From Chryseobacterium sp. CY350 (GTDB taxonomy: Bacteria; Bacteroidota; Bacteroidia; Flavobacteriales; Weeksellaceae): a stretch of DNA of 64,000 nucleotides. The translations under genes and the position numbers were made by a program. Below are positions 25,998-35,041 of the stretch, in pieces. A model generated the notes under the pieces. That model saw only the letters and a list, made by a program, of their open reading frames with translations. It was not told where the DNA came from and searched no databases. Numbering within the stretch: the first letter of the stretch is position 1; every line of letters starts with the position of its first letter. The stretch lies in contig NZ_CP116034.1 in assembly GCF_027945075.1 (NCBI RefSeq), positions 372,001-436,000 of the forward strand, written 5' to 3'.

Positions 25998-28799
25998 TTG
26001 AAACCACAGAATGGAATATCGATTTTCATCCTAAGAAGAACAGTCTTCCTTATTGCATTTGTTCTTCTGCACTTCTCGTTTGCCTTTGCACAGGAAAAGA
26101 AGGATATCAAAATCTATTTTGAAAATGACAGTGTAGCTGTTGAAAAAGGTTCTACGTTTACTAATTTCCTGATCATAGAGAATAAAAGCTCTGAAGCGGT
26201 TAGTATTCAGAATATCATGCCTCATGAGAATTATCCGGGAATTCTTTTCTATCCTAAAAATGACTTCATCTTGGGCGCCGGTCAGTCTAAAAAGCTTCCT
26301 GTAAAACTGATCGCCAATGTGGATTTTATGAAACTAAAATCGAATGAGATTAAATTCCAGCTTTCATACATTACCTCAACGGTCACAAAAACTGAAAGTG
26401 ACTCGTTTTTTGTTCAAAAAGATGAGAACAAAAACATAGCAATTTATACGGAGGCTTACGAAAATTTCATTAATCCTGCAGCGCCAAACTCTTCAATTCT
26501 AATAGTTGTAGAAAACCAGGGCTACAGCAAAAGAACCGTAAAAATTGATTTGCAATCTATTCCTGATGGCTTAGAAATGATGCCAAAACAACAGAATGTT
26601 TCTCTGGAAGCTTTAGAAAAACAAACGGTCGAGATCAAAATTGTGATCAGAAAACAAAATACGCTTTTTCCGGAATTTAATATCAACGCAATCGCCACTG
26701 ACTTGTTGAATAATGAAATCGTGGGAAGTAATACGCTCCGCTTACTGATTTTATCAAACAACAGACAAATTGCCAAGGGAACCGAATCGGTGAGCGGAAG
26801 CAATTTTGCGGAAATGAGCTATAACGAAAACAGTTCAGGTTTCAATTATCTTCAATTGAGAGGAAACACAGCGTTTCAGATGACAGAAAATGTGAAATCA
26901 CGGTTCAACATCGGTGCAGATTACTTTTCTGAAGGCGGCCGTTATAATCTATATGATACCTGGCTGGAACTGGAGAGAAAAAATACTAAATTACGTTTGG
27001 GTAACGTAAATAGTAGTGATTATGAATACCCGGTTTTTGGAAGAGGTGCGAAATTTTCAACTCAAATTGCTAATAATAAACAAGTTGAAATTCTTGCACT
27101 CGAAAATAATTATAATCTGTATGGTACTTATTTCCAACAAGTTCAGGGATCTTCTATTGTGGGTGCAAAATATGGTTTTGGGAATACTAAATCTTTCAGT
27201 GGAAAAGTGTCTTATATATTCGATCATGATCCGCGTTTACACGTAGATACCCAGCTGGCGAGCACGGTAACATCATTTTTAATTAACGAAAAACACACAA
27301 TCCGCACAGAGGTGGGTTTGAGCCACGAAAAAGGTCTTTTGAACCAAGATGAAAATGCAGGAGCCTTAATGGGAGCCAATTATGAGGGAAAAATAGGGAT
27401 ATGGGATGTACAATCCATTAATTCTTTTGCTACCAAAAGTTATGCAGGGATCAAAAGAGGATCTTTTTTCTCAAATCAACGAATCAGTCGTCAGTTTTCT
27501 GATTCTCAGCGTGCGTTTTTACAATATCAGAATTCGCAGGTGGATCCTGAATTCCTGAGTTACCAGAGTTCACCAATCCAATCTGAAACAACTAATTTGC
27601 GTTATTATTTTAACAGTACAGAAGCGTTGGCATCAGGGTATCAGTTTTCTGCAAAGAATTGGAATTTTCTGGTTTCTCCTAAAATTGAAAAGCAAAAAAC
27701 AGCTAATTTTCAGACATCGCACGAACTTTTTTCTTACCGATTGGAGGCCAACATCAGTACAATAATGGGATCCCATGGATTAAACTTGACAGCGGAATAT
27801 TCTTATTCAAAAGAGGATAATAAGACAGATTGGTTTAACAGTTTGAAAACAACTTTATCTTACAGATATAAATCATTCTCCCTCAACGGAACAGCCCAAT
27901 GGAACGCGACCAATGTTTTTGATTTAAATTCTTATTACGACGTAGACCGTAATTTTGCCAACTACAATGTATACGCCTCTTATAATTTGCAGATGTTTAA
28001 TGATAATCTGATCGGGTCTTTCTCAGCCGGAACTTTCTATTCTGAACTTTATAAAAATTTAAATACCAATGTCACAGGTAATCTGGAATATAAGATTTCG
28101 CCTTCATGGTCAAGCACAGGTTATTTCAATCTTTCCGGGTATAAATCTACGGCTGAATATGCAAGCAGTGGAAGCTATTACCAGTTCAGATTGGGGATTA
28201 AAAAATATTTAACTACAGCCACGGCTTTGGGAAATCATAAAGTGACCTTCCAGTTCTTTGAAGATAAAAATTTCAATGGACTTCTGGAGTCAGGCGAACC
28301 GGTATTCGCCAATGAAATTGTAAAGCTGGACAATTATGTTGCGATGACGGATAAAAATGGAAAAGTAATTTTTCAAAATGTGCCTGAAGGTATTTACACA
28401 CTGAAGGTGAACGAAAGTGCGGGTGCAAGATTGATGATAGATCCTGTAATGATGGTTACCAGCAATATCAACCGAAAAGTGGGCTTGGTAAAAAACCTGA
28501 GAATAAGTGGTAAATTAAAGGAGATCAAACAAGCCTACGATGTTTTGGAGACTGATGTAACGGGCATAATCGTGTATGCAAAAGGTGAAGATGGAGTGAT
28601 CTCTACCGCCGTGGTCAACCAAAAAAATGAGTTTGAGTTTTTCTTGAAAGACGGAAAATACGAACTTTATATTGAAAACGATAAATACATCTATACTCAG
28701 CCCAGCCAGACTATTCTGGTTACGAAAGATGGCTATTCAGCAACTGTCATTTTTGAATATAAGAAGAAAGACACCACCATTAAGGTGAAAAAGTTTTAA
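25998..28799 (+). CDS. Usher-like outer-membrane assembly protein
   Basis: 933 aa. Only a TTG at 25998 can start it: a stop codon lies in frame two codons upstream, and the frame begins directly with a signal sequence (MKPQNGISIFILRRTVFLIA...FAFAQ). Residues ~35-250 hold two Ig-like domains (IKIYFENDSVAVEKGSTFTN, RTVKIDLQSIPDGLEMMP). Residues ~265-740 form a large barrel of strands such as LRLGNVNSSDYEYPVFGRGA. The C-terminus has a carboxypeptidase-regulatory/SdrB-like fold (FQFFEDKNFNGLLESGEPVF, TDKNGKVIFQNVPEGIYTLK). Size, order and C-terminal domain fit a pilus usher, most like the alternative type. Homology to known ushers is inferred from architecture, not shown. Confidence 0.65.
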   Translation: MKPQNGISIFILRRTVFLIAFVLLHFSFAFAQEKKDIKIYFENDSVAVEKGSTFTNFLIIENKSSEAVSIQNIMPHENYPGILFYPKNDFILGAGQSKKLPVKLIANVDFMKLKSNEIKFQLSYITSTVTKTESDSFFVQKDENKNIAIYTEAYENFINPAAPNSSILIVVENQGYSKRTVKIDLQSIPDGLEMMPKQQNVSLEALEKQTVEIKIVIRKQNTLFPEFNINAIATDLLNNEIVGSNTLRLLILSNNRQIAKGTESVSGSNFAEMSYNENSSGFNYLQLRGNTAFQMTENVKSRFNIGADYFSEGGRYNLYDTWLELERKNTKLRLGNVNSSDYEYPVFGRGAKFSTQIANNKQVEILALENNYNLYGTYFQQVQGSSIVGAKYGFGNTKSFSGKVSYIFDHDPRLHVDTQLASTVTSFLINEKHTIRTEVGLSHEKGLLNQDENAGALMGANYEGKIGIWDVQSINSFATKSYAGIKRGSFFSNQRISRQFSDSQRAFLQYQNSQVDPEFLSYQSSPIQSETTNLRYYFNSTEALASGYQFSAKNWNFLVSPKIEKQKTANFQTSHELFSYRLEANISTIMGSHGLNLTAEYSYSKEDNKTDWFNSLKTTLSYRYKSFSLNGTAQWNATNVFDLNSYYDVDRNFANYNVYASYNLQMFNDNLIGSFSAGTFYSELYKNLNTNVTGNLEYKISPSWSSTGYFNLSGYKSTAEYASSGSYYQFRLGIKKYLTTATALGNHKVTFQFFEDKNFNGLLESGEPVFANEIVKLDNYVAMTDKNGKVIFQNVPEGIYTLKVNESAGARLMIDPVMMVTSNINRKVGLVKNLRISGKLKEIKQAYDVLETDVTGIIVYAKGEDGVISTAVVNQKNEFEFFLKDGKYELYIENDKYIYTQPSQTILVTKDGYSATVIFEYKKKDTTIKVKKF

Positions 28800-28809
28800 A
28801 TTTAGAAGT

Positions 28810-30240
28810 ATGAAAATGAGGAGTTTTTTTTTAGCAGCAATTTTTATCGTGAGCTTGGGATCAGTCATGAAAGCTCAGGATGTGTATCTCTCTATCCCGG
28901 AAAATAATATTTTTAACAGGGTTGAATTTACCTCTGTACCTACAAGGTTAATGACAAATGCAAATAGAACAAACTGGGATTATACATTTTTTGGATTTGG
29001 ACCGATAGCTCCAACATTTACCTCTACCTCCGGACCAACTTTTACGCACTCTTCTTCATTACTTACCTTACCAAGTTCTGTTCTTCTTTGGCAGTTAGAA
29101 AGTATGGGTGGTCAATTGCCATCTGTAGGACTTTCGGGTTCTTTACCAGGTTTTCAGTTCTTCAGTACAAGTTCTGTAAAATGGTTTGAACCGCCATCCA
29201 CCAGTTTTGGGGGAGGATTCAACAGGGGAAATATCAATTTTACATTTAAAATTCCTGCCTCACAATTTGCATCCAATGCCTTCAAGGCAGGGAATTACTC
29301 CATGGATATTGCTCAGAATTATAACGACTTCACCCCACGTAATTTTAAAACAATTTTAGTCATTTCTCCATCCATAAAATGGGTCACAACCTCTTTAACG
29401 AAATATATAGAAATATCTTCTTTGAATGACTATCGCAGTACAGGCACGCGGGTGTGGGATCTAGGGAATACGGAAATCGCACATACGGTCGATTTTAATT
29501 TTTGGGCAAAAGCTGCGTCCAATAACGTTCAATTCACGTCTTCTAAAGGTGTTCCTGCAACCAGAAATATAGCAAGCATCAAATTGGGCAGTAATGGACC
29601 TAGTCTCACGACCAAGGCCTTATCAGCCAATTTTCAGAATTTTTCGGCGGGTAATCTAAATGTTGTAGAAGGAAATAGGAGTAGCTTCATTCCAGAGCTT
29701 TACGTATCTGCGGATGATTTTAAGAACTATTTTTTTGAAGCCGGAACGTATACATTTGAATTGAACCTCAATGCCAGAAGTACAGATAATTCAATCAACA
29801 GTCTTCAGAATACTGCTTTTCAGTTGAAGGTGCTTCCCCGGTCGGAAATCACCATCCCCAGCTCCGGACGAAATGTAAACTTCAATTTTAATACAGCAAC
29901 CCTTTACGCCAATGGTCAGACCCAAATAATTCCAAACCAAATTACATTATCCAACAACGAAAGTTTTGAACTGTATGTAAAATCGGATGAAAATTATTTT
30001 AAAAAAAGTGGCCTCCAGACCAGCATCAATTCCAACATTTTACAGATTGGAATTGACGGAAGTTCTGTAATTGCACCCTTATCCAAAACTCCCCAAAAAA
30101 TACTTTTTAACGGAACACCTGTTTTGGACCGGCAACTGAATGTAAGATATACCGTATCTCCTGCGGATGCCCAAAGTTTAGTGGGAAAAGAAAATAGTAC
30201 GTACTCTATCAATGTCTATTATAGCTTTACCGCTATCTAA
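28810..30240 (+). CDS. Two-domain tip-adhesin-like protein
   Basis: 476 aa. Signal peptide MKMRSFFLAAIFIVSLGSVM-KAQ. Residues ~22-330 are a Ser/Thr/Phe/Asn-rich unknown domain that could bind a receptor. The last ~125 residues (NVNFNFNTATLYANGQTQII, SFELYVKSDENYFKKSG, NVRYTVSPADAQSLVGKENS, YSINVYYSFTAI) follow the order and spacing of the pilin domain at 22866 (DFNY, NFNVKVKAGGANF, LTLNLDYTIP, ILGKPAGTYTQTVTYTATAL). A receptor-type N-domain joined to a pilin C-domain is the known design of chaperone-usher tip adhesins. It is the last structural gene before the regulatory genes. Confidence 0.65.
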   Translation: MKMRSFFLAAIFIVSLGSVMKAQDVYLSIPENNIFNRVEFTSVPTRLMTNANRTNWDYTFFGFGPIAPTFTSTSGPTFTHSSSLLTLPSSVLLWQLESMGGQLPSVGLSGSLPGFQFFSTSSVKWFEPPSTSFGGGFNRGNINFTFKIPASQFASNAFKAGNYSMDIAQNYNDFTPRNFKTILVISPSIKWVTTSLTKYIEISSLNDYRSTGTRVWDLGNTEIAHTVDFNFWAKAASNNVQFTSSKGVPATRNIASIKLGSNGPSLTTKALSANFQNFSAGNLNVVEGNRSSFIPELYVSADDFKNYFFEAGTYTFELNLNARSTDNSINSLQNTAFQLKVLPRSEITIPSSGRNVNFNFNTATLYANGQTQIIPNQITLSNNESFELYVKSDENYFKKSGLQTSINSNILQIGIDGSSVIAPLSKTPQKILFNGTPVLDRQLNVRYTVSPADAQSLVGKENSTYSINVYYSFTAI

Positions 30241-30263
30241 TAATACTTTTTTACCCACTCTTC

Positions 30264-32312
30264 ATGATAAACCATTTTAATAGCAATAATCATTTTTTGG
30301 ATCAGCAAAATAATGATAAATTGACTTCCTTCGAAAAAAAATATACCGATATTTTTGAACTATTGGTGTATGCCGCTGCTAAGATGACTGGCACAGAGCT
30401 TTGCACCATGAGTATTATTTCGGACGGGCAAGTGTATGTTCTGGCTTCCAGTGATGCTTCCCATAACCAGATTTATCTTCAGAATCTTCGCTTTCAATTG
30501 GGTGATGAGACTTCAGTTTATGAGTTTAAGAGCGCGGAATTTAAATTTCATAGAAGTTATTCCATCCCGGATCTTGGAGACAATCTTGTTGCTCATTTAA
30601 ATTTATTTGACAGGGAAAAGAAAAATTTGGACATAGCAGAGGAGGAGTTATTGAATAAGATACTGAATCAAGCGTCAAAATGGTATTTGTGTAATTCAGA
30701 CGATGTTACCGCAAGAAAAAAAACGGAGAGTGAGATCTTACCCGCAAAAGAATCAGCAGATCAAGCTTATGTTTTGAAATCTGAGTTTGTGGCCAATATG
30801 AGTCACGAGATCAGAACCCCGTTAAATGGAATTATCGGTTTTACCGAGCTCCTTCTGGAAACCAGCCTCGATGAAACGCAGAGGCAGTACTTGGATGTTA
30901 TCAACCAATCCGGAGTATCGCTATACAGCATCATCAACGATATTTTGGATTTTTCAAAATTAGATAAGCAAAAACTTCAGCTGAACCTTGATAAAGTTGA
31001 GATAGAGGAACTGGTTTCAGAAGCTTTCAATATTGTTTCGTATCACAATAATAAAAAACGGTTAGAAATACTCATTGATATTGATGATGCCATCCCAACG
31101 TACATCTGGACTGATACAATGCGCTTAAAACAGGTCTTTGTAAACCTTTTGAGCAATGCCCTAAAATTTACCGAGAAGGGGGAGATCGTATTATATGTTA
31201 AAGTTATAAACGATTTAGGAAAAGGAAAAAAGCTCATGCGGTTTGGAGTTCACGATACAGGTATTGGAATTAATAAGGAAAAACAGTCTGAAATTTTCGA
31301 AGCATTTTCACAGGAAGATATCAGTATTACCAAAAGATATGGCGGTACGGGTCTGGGACTGACTATTTCCAACCAAATCTTAGCACTTCTAGACAGTGTT
31401 TTACAGGTAGAAAGTGAACAAGGAACGGGGAGTGACTTTTTCTTCGATTTGCAGTTGGATACTGGGGAAGAGGAATATGATTTAAGCTTAAGCGGTATCA
31501 AAAAAGTTCTGATAGTAGACGATAATGAAAACAATCGGAATATTCTGAAAAGGATGCTGGAACGAAAAGATATTGAAGTAACGGAATGCGATAGCGGCTT
31601 GAAAGCAATACTTCTGATCATGGATAAGTCTGAATATGATGTGATAATTATGGATTATCATATGCCAATTATGGATGGGATTGAAACAATCAGAAAAATG
31701 AAAAATATAATTCCTGCTACTACTGATGCAGCGCCGTATATTGTTTTGTATAGTTCTTCTGATGATACTAATTTACAGGATGCGTGTGCTGAACTGGAGA
31801 TAGAAAATCGACTGGTTAAACCGATTCGTATGAAACAGATGTACCAGATTTTGTCTACCTTAAAAAGTTCTCAAAAGAAAAAACCGGAGCAAATAAAAAA
31901 TGTGGTAAATAAAGTCAGCACTCACGAAATAAAAATTTTGATTGCTGATGATAATGCTGTTAATTTGCTGCTTACTAAAACCTATTTAAAGGATATTCTT
32001 CCTCAGGCTATAATTATTGAGGCAAAAGATGGAGTAGAAGCAGTTGAAGAATACCAAAGAAATAGTTTAGATCTTATTTTAATGGATATTCAGATGCCGC
32101 AGCTCAATGGCATTGAGGCTACCAAAAAGATAAGAGGGATGGAAAAAAATATTGAAATTCCTATTATTGCGTTAACGGCGGGCAGTCTTCCTGGTGAAAA
32201 AGAAAAATGTATGCAAGCCGGCATGTCGGATTTTTTAACTAAACCTTTACTGAAGCAAACCCTGACGTTTATGATTCGGAAATGGTTTGGTAAAGAAATA
32301 GATAAAAAGTAA
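30264..32312 (+). CDS. Hybrid sensor histidine kinase: GAF-like-HisKA-HATPase-REC-REC
   Basis: 682 aa, cytosolic. Residues ~1-150 look like a diverged GAF domain (LVYAAAKMTGTELCTMSIIS). The H-box NMSHEIRTPLNG carries His181. ATP-binding motifs are VFVNLLSNALKFTEKG, DTGIGI and GGTGLGLTIS. Receiver 1 is VIIMDYHMP (Asp464), receiver 2 LILMDIQMP (Asp608). Unlike the 17807 kinase it has no PAS array and no Hpt domain, so a separate Hpt protein, perhaps that of the 17807 kinase, would be needed to pass the phosphate on. It begins 23 bp after the tip gene on the same strand, which suggests co-transcription with the pilus genes. Confidence 0.9.
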   Translation: MINHFNSNNHFLDQQNNDKLTSFEKKYTDIFELLVYAAAKMTGTELCTMSIISDGQVYVLASSDASHNQIYLQNLRFQLGDETSVYEFKSAEFKFHRSYSIPDLGDNLVAHLNLFDREKKNLDIAEEELLNKILNQASKWYLCNSDDVTARKKTESEILPAKESADQAYVLKSEFVANMSHEIRTPLNGIIGFTELLLETSLDETQRQYLDVINQSGVSLYSIINDILDFSKLDKQKLQLNLDKVEIEELVSEAFNIVSYHNNKKRLEILIDIDDAIPTYIWTDTMRLKQVFVNLLSNALKFTEKGEIVLYVKVINDLGKGKKLMRFGVHDTGIGINKEKQSEIFEAFSQEDISITKRYGGTGLGLTISNQILALLDSVLQVESEQGTGSDFFFDLQLDTGEEEYDLSLSGIKKVLIVDDNENNRNILKRMLERKDIEVTECDSGLKAILLIMDKSEYDVIIMDYHMPIMDGIETIRKMKNIIPATTDAAPYIVLYSSSDDTNLQDACAELEIENRLVKPIRMKQMYQILSTLKSSQKKKPEQIKNVVNKVSTHEIKILIADDNAVNLLLTKTYLKDILPQAIIIEAKDGVEAVEEYQRNSLDLILMDIQMPQLNGIEATKKIRGMEKNIEIPIIALTAGSLPGEKEKCMQAGMSDFLTKPLLKQTLTFMIRKWFGKEIDKK

Positions 32313-32373
32313 GGCAAATATCTGGCCTGAAAAAAAATATTCAAGTAAAAATTTTTATAGCGATACTTACGTG

Positions 32374-33105
32374 ATGGATGATCTTACTAACGAACTACAG
32401 ATAAAAGTAGAAAAGCTCGAAAACGAAATCAATTTCAAAAACGGACTGATCTCAATAATGTCTCATGACTCAAAGGAGATGTTTGGAAATTTTCTGTGGC
32501 TTATAGAAGCGCTGGAAGAAAAGACTATAAGTGAGGAAGATTTTCATAAGATGTTGCCCCACCTGAAAAAAGATGCTCAGAAAAACCTACGGACTGTGCA
32601 GGATAGCACAGCTTGGTTAAAAACACAATATGGCGACTTTAAAATTAAGCCTGTAAAAATCATGGTGATGGATCTTTTTCACCAGCTAGAAGAAAAATAT
32701 GCTACATCATTAAAAGAAAAAAACATTAATTTTCTTTTCAAAGGAGATCAAAATGCAGTTCTTACAACCGATCGCCTGTTGTTAGAATACGTTTTAGATA
32801 AAATTTTCAATAATGCGATAAAATATTCGTTTCCTGGTCAAGATATTTATTTACAGCAAGTTTCGGTAAATAATCAGATTGTACTTTCTGTGGTTGATTC
32901 CGGAACGGGAATCGAACAAAAGTACTTATCTACGATTTACAGCTATGATAATCCCGTATTTCAGGGTACTGCTGGAGAAAAAGGTGTAGGATTGAGTTTG
33001 AAAATTGCAAAAAATTTCATATCCTTGATGCAGGGAAATATTGACATCATATCATCTGAAAAAGGAACCACTGTTTCCCTATTTTTACCTAACTTTAGTG
33101 AATGA
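32374..33105 (+). CDS. Small soluble sensor histidine kinase
   Basis: 243 aa from ATG 32374 (a GTG three bases earlier is also possible). A short coiled-coil start (TNELQIKVEKLENEINFKNG) leads to the H-box ISIMSHDSKEMF with His31. The HATPase has DKIFNNAIKYSF (N-box), DSGTGIEQKYL (G1) and GEKGVGLSLKIAKNF (G2). It lacks any sensor domain or membrane segment, so it must take its signal from a partner. Its gene overlaps the next by 4 bp (ATGA), giving a clear kinase-regulator pair. Confidence 0.85.
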   Translation: MDDLTNELQIKVEKLENEINFKNGLISIMSHDSKEMFGNFLWLIEALEEKTISEEDFHKMLPHLKKDAQKNLRTVQDSTAWLKTQYGDFKIKPVKIMVMDLFHQLEEKYATSLKEKNINFLFKGDQNAVLTTDRLLLEYVLDKIFNNAIKYSFPGQDIYLQQVSVNNQIVLSVVDSGTGIEQKYLSTIYSYDNPVFQGTAGEKGVGLSLKIAKNFISLMQGNIDIISSEKGTTVSLFLPNFSE

Positions 33106-33749
33106 AGGCTTTAAAATTAAATGTTCGTATTGTAGTAGCAGATGATCATGGTATCGTTCGGATGGGTTTGATTCAAACGGTCAAAAGACTCAAGCCGGAA
33201 GCGGTTATCTTCGAAGTGGAGGATTACAAATCATTGTATAAAGTAATTCTGAACGAAGAATTGGATTTGGCTATTATGGATGTTAATATGCCTAACGGTA
33301 CAGTTCAGGAAGCGATAGATTATATAAAAATACATCAACCTGATTTAAAAATTCTCATATTCTCTTCGCAGGATGAAGAGTTGTATGGGATGAGATATTT
33401 AAAAATGGGTGCTGGTGGTTATCTTAGCAAGCAGAGTTCCACTGAGGTGATTGAAACTGCTTTGACAGCGATGCTCAGTACCGGCCGATATGCAAGTAAC
33501 GATGTGAAGGAAGCTATCTTTTTAGAATCAATAAATGGTTCAACAAAAAAAACAGCTCTTGAATCTCTTTCAGATCGCGAGTTGCAAATTGCTAATAAGC
33601 TTGCAGAAGGTATACCCCTCAAAGAACTTTCAAATCATTTAAATCTCCACCAATCTACTGTTAGCACTTATAAAAACAGGCTTTTTGAGAAGCTGAAAAT
33701 ACGATCCATACCTGAACTGGTCGAGATACTAAGATTGTATAATCATTAA
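33102..33749 (+). CDS. LuxR/NarL-family response regulator
   Basis: 215 aa. N-terminal receiver domain: RIVVADDHGIVRMGL (acidic pair), LAIMDVNMPNG with phospho-acceptor Asp60, KILIFSSQDE and GYLSKQSS as the Thr/Ser and Lys switch positions. C-terminal LuxR HTH: LSDRELQIANKLAEGIPLKE, then LHQSTVSTYKNRLFEKLKIR. It is translationally coupled to the kinase at 32374 and ends the run of genes beginning with the pilus chaperone. It is the best candidate to bind the GTAGTT...ACTAC palindromes upstream of the pilins; this is inference. Confidence 0.9.
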   Translation: MKALKLNVRIVVADDHGIVRMGLIQTVKRLKPEAVIFEVEDYKSLYKVILNEELDLAIMDVNMPNGTVQEAIDYIKIHQPDLKILIFSSQDEELYGMRYLKMGAGGYLSKQSSTEVIETALTAMLSTGRYASNDVKEAIFLESINGSTKKTALESLSDRELQIANKLAEGIPLKELSNHLNLHQSTVSTYKNRLFEKLKIRSIPELVEILRLYNH

Positions 33750-34197
33750 ACATTTTTTTAGACGATAATCTTCCTCTGATAGTATTTTTGCTTATTTAAT
33801 AACCAATAGTGCATCTGCAGGACACTCAAATGTTACAATCTATATAAAAAATAATAACATTATAATTTAAATTTTAATATTATTTAAAAACTTGTAAATC
33901 AGTTTTTTACATTTAAGCATTGCTCAATGTACTAATTTTTCATTAAAACAAATATTCTTTTTTAATGAGTAATAGATGTGTATAGAGAATTTCTCTGAAT
34001 ATAATTTGCATCAACTGGTAGAATACTTTTAAATGAATTTGAGTTTGTTAGCATCTTCTTCCAATACTGAGAAAAAATATTAAGGCATCAAAGCATATAT
34101 ACAATTTATGAAATATTAGTTTCGTAAATTTATTACAAATAACTAAAAGAACACCAATGATTAATTATTTGTGTTTTAGCTTATTATCTCAGTAATT
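33750..34197. other. Gene-free AT-rich spacer
   Basis: About 450 bp between the convergent response regulator and VOC genes. No hairpin strong enough to call a terminator, no gene and no repeat was seen. Confidence 0.5.
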
Positions 34198-34608
34198 TTA
34201 ATTTGTAGGCGCAAGTTTCTTATTCGGTTTCAATGTAATTGGAGTAAATAAGTTGACCAAATTTCCATCAGGATCTCTAAATAATAGAGAATTATTTCCC
34301 CAAGGCATTATCGTTGGCTTTTGGACAATAAATGGTTCTAAAAAAGGTGCTAATCTATTATATTCTTTTTCTACATCCACAACCTTAAAATCAATAATTG
34401 CTGTACGGTTTTTAGCCGCCTGAGCTACACTATCACCACCGAAAAACTGAAGTGTATTAATACTTCCAATAGACAAAGTAGCTGTTTTCGTCTGTAATTC
34501 TGCGAAGTCAGGAGTAAAGCGTTTAATAGTCGCTTTTGTGATGTGTTCATAAAATTTTATTAAGGCCTCTACATCTGCAGTAATTATTCTAATAGATACT
34601 AAATTCAT
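34198..34608 (-). CDS. Glyoxalase/bleomycin-resistance (VOC) family protein
   Basis: 136 aa. The beta-alpha-beta-beta-beta pattern of VOC domains is visible: LVSIRIITADVEALIKFYEH at the start, FAELQTKTATLSIGS in the middle, and the C-terminal LLFRDPDGNLVNLFTPI, a strong family motif. The length is normal for a single-domain dimeric protein. Metal-binding residues cannot be assigned with confidence. It is a single gene with no operon partner, and the substrate is unknown. Confidence 0.8.
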   Translation of the reverse strand: MNLVSIRIITADVEALIKFYEHITKATIKRFTPDFAELQTKTATLSIGSINTLQFFGGDSVAQAAKNRTAIIDFKVVDVEKEYNRLAPFLEPFIVQKPTIMPWGNNSLLFRDPDGNLVNLFTPITLKPNKKLAPTN

Positions 34609-35041
34609 AATGTTTAATTTTCTGAAACAAAAATAAGGTGACTTTGTGACAACAGTCTGTCAGCATTTGGTGTTGTATTTGAATTAATGTAAAAAATATT
34701 TAAAAACATTTATGTAATATGGATTGCCGATATTTCAAAGATATTCTTACGAAAAGCAATTTTTTGATTGCACTTAAAATCGTACTTTTATTTCATTATG
34801 CGTTTAAAAATGATAGTCGGCATTCGGAAGGCAATATGGATTTTTAAAATTTAAAAAAACTGATATTTTTTTCTGATAAACATTATATTTACAAGTAAAT
34901 AACAGTATCAAAAAAACGATTGCTTATATTTAGTGCATAAGACTAAGGATTTGGTGGATATGCGCTGTTGTATAACGGATATAAATAATTTGTCATTTTA
35001 AATGAAACGTGTACAAAAAAGAAAGAACTAAAAACCTAATA

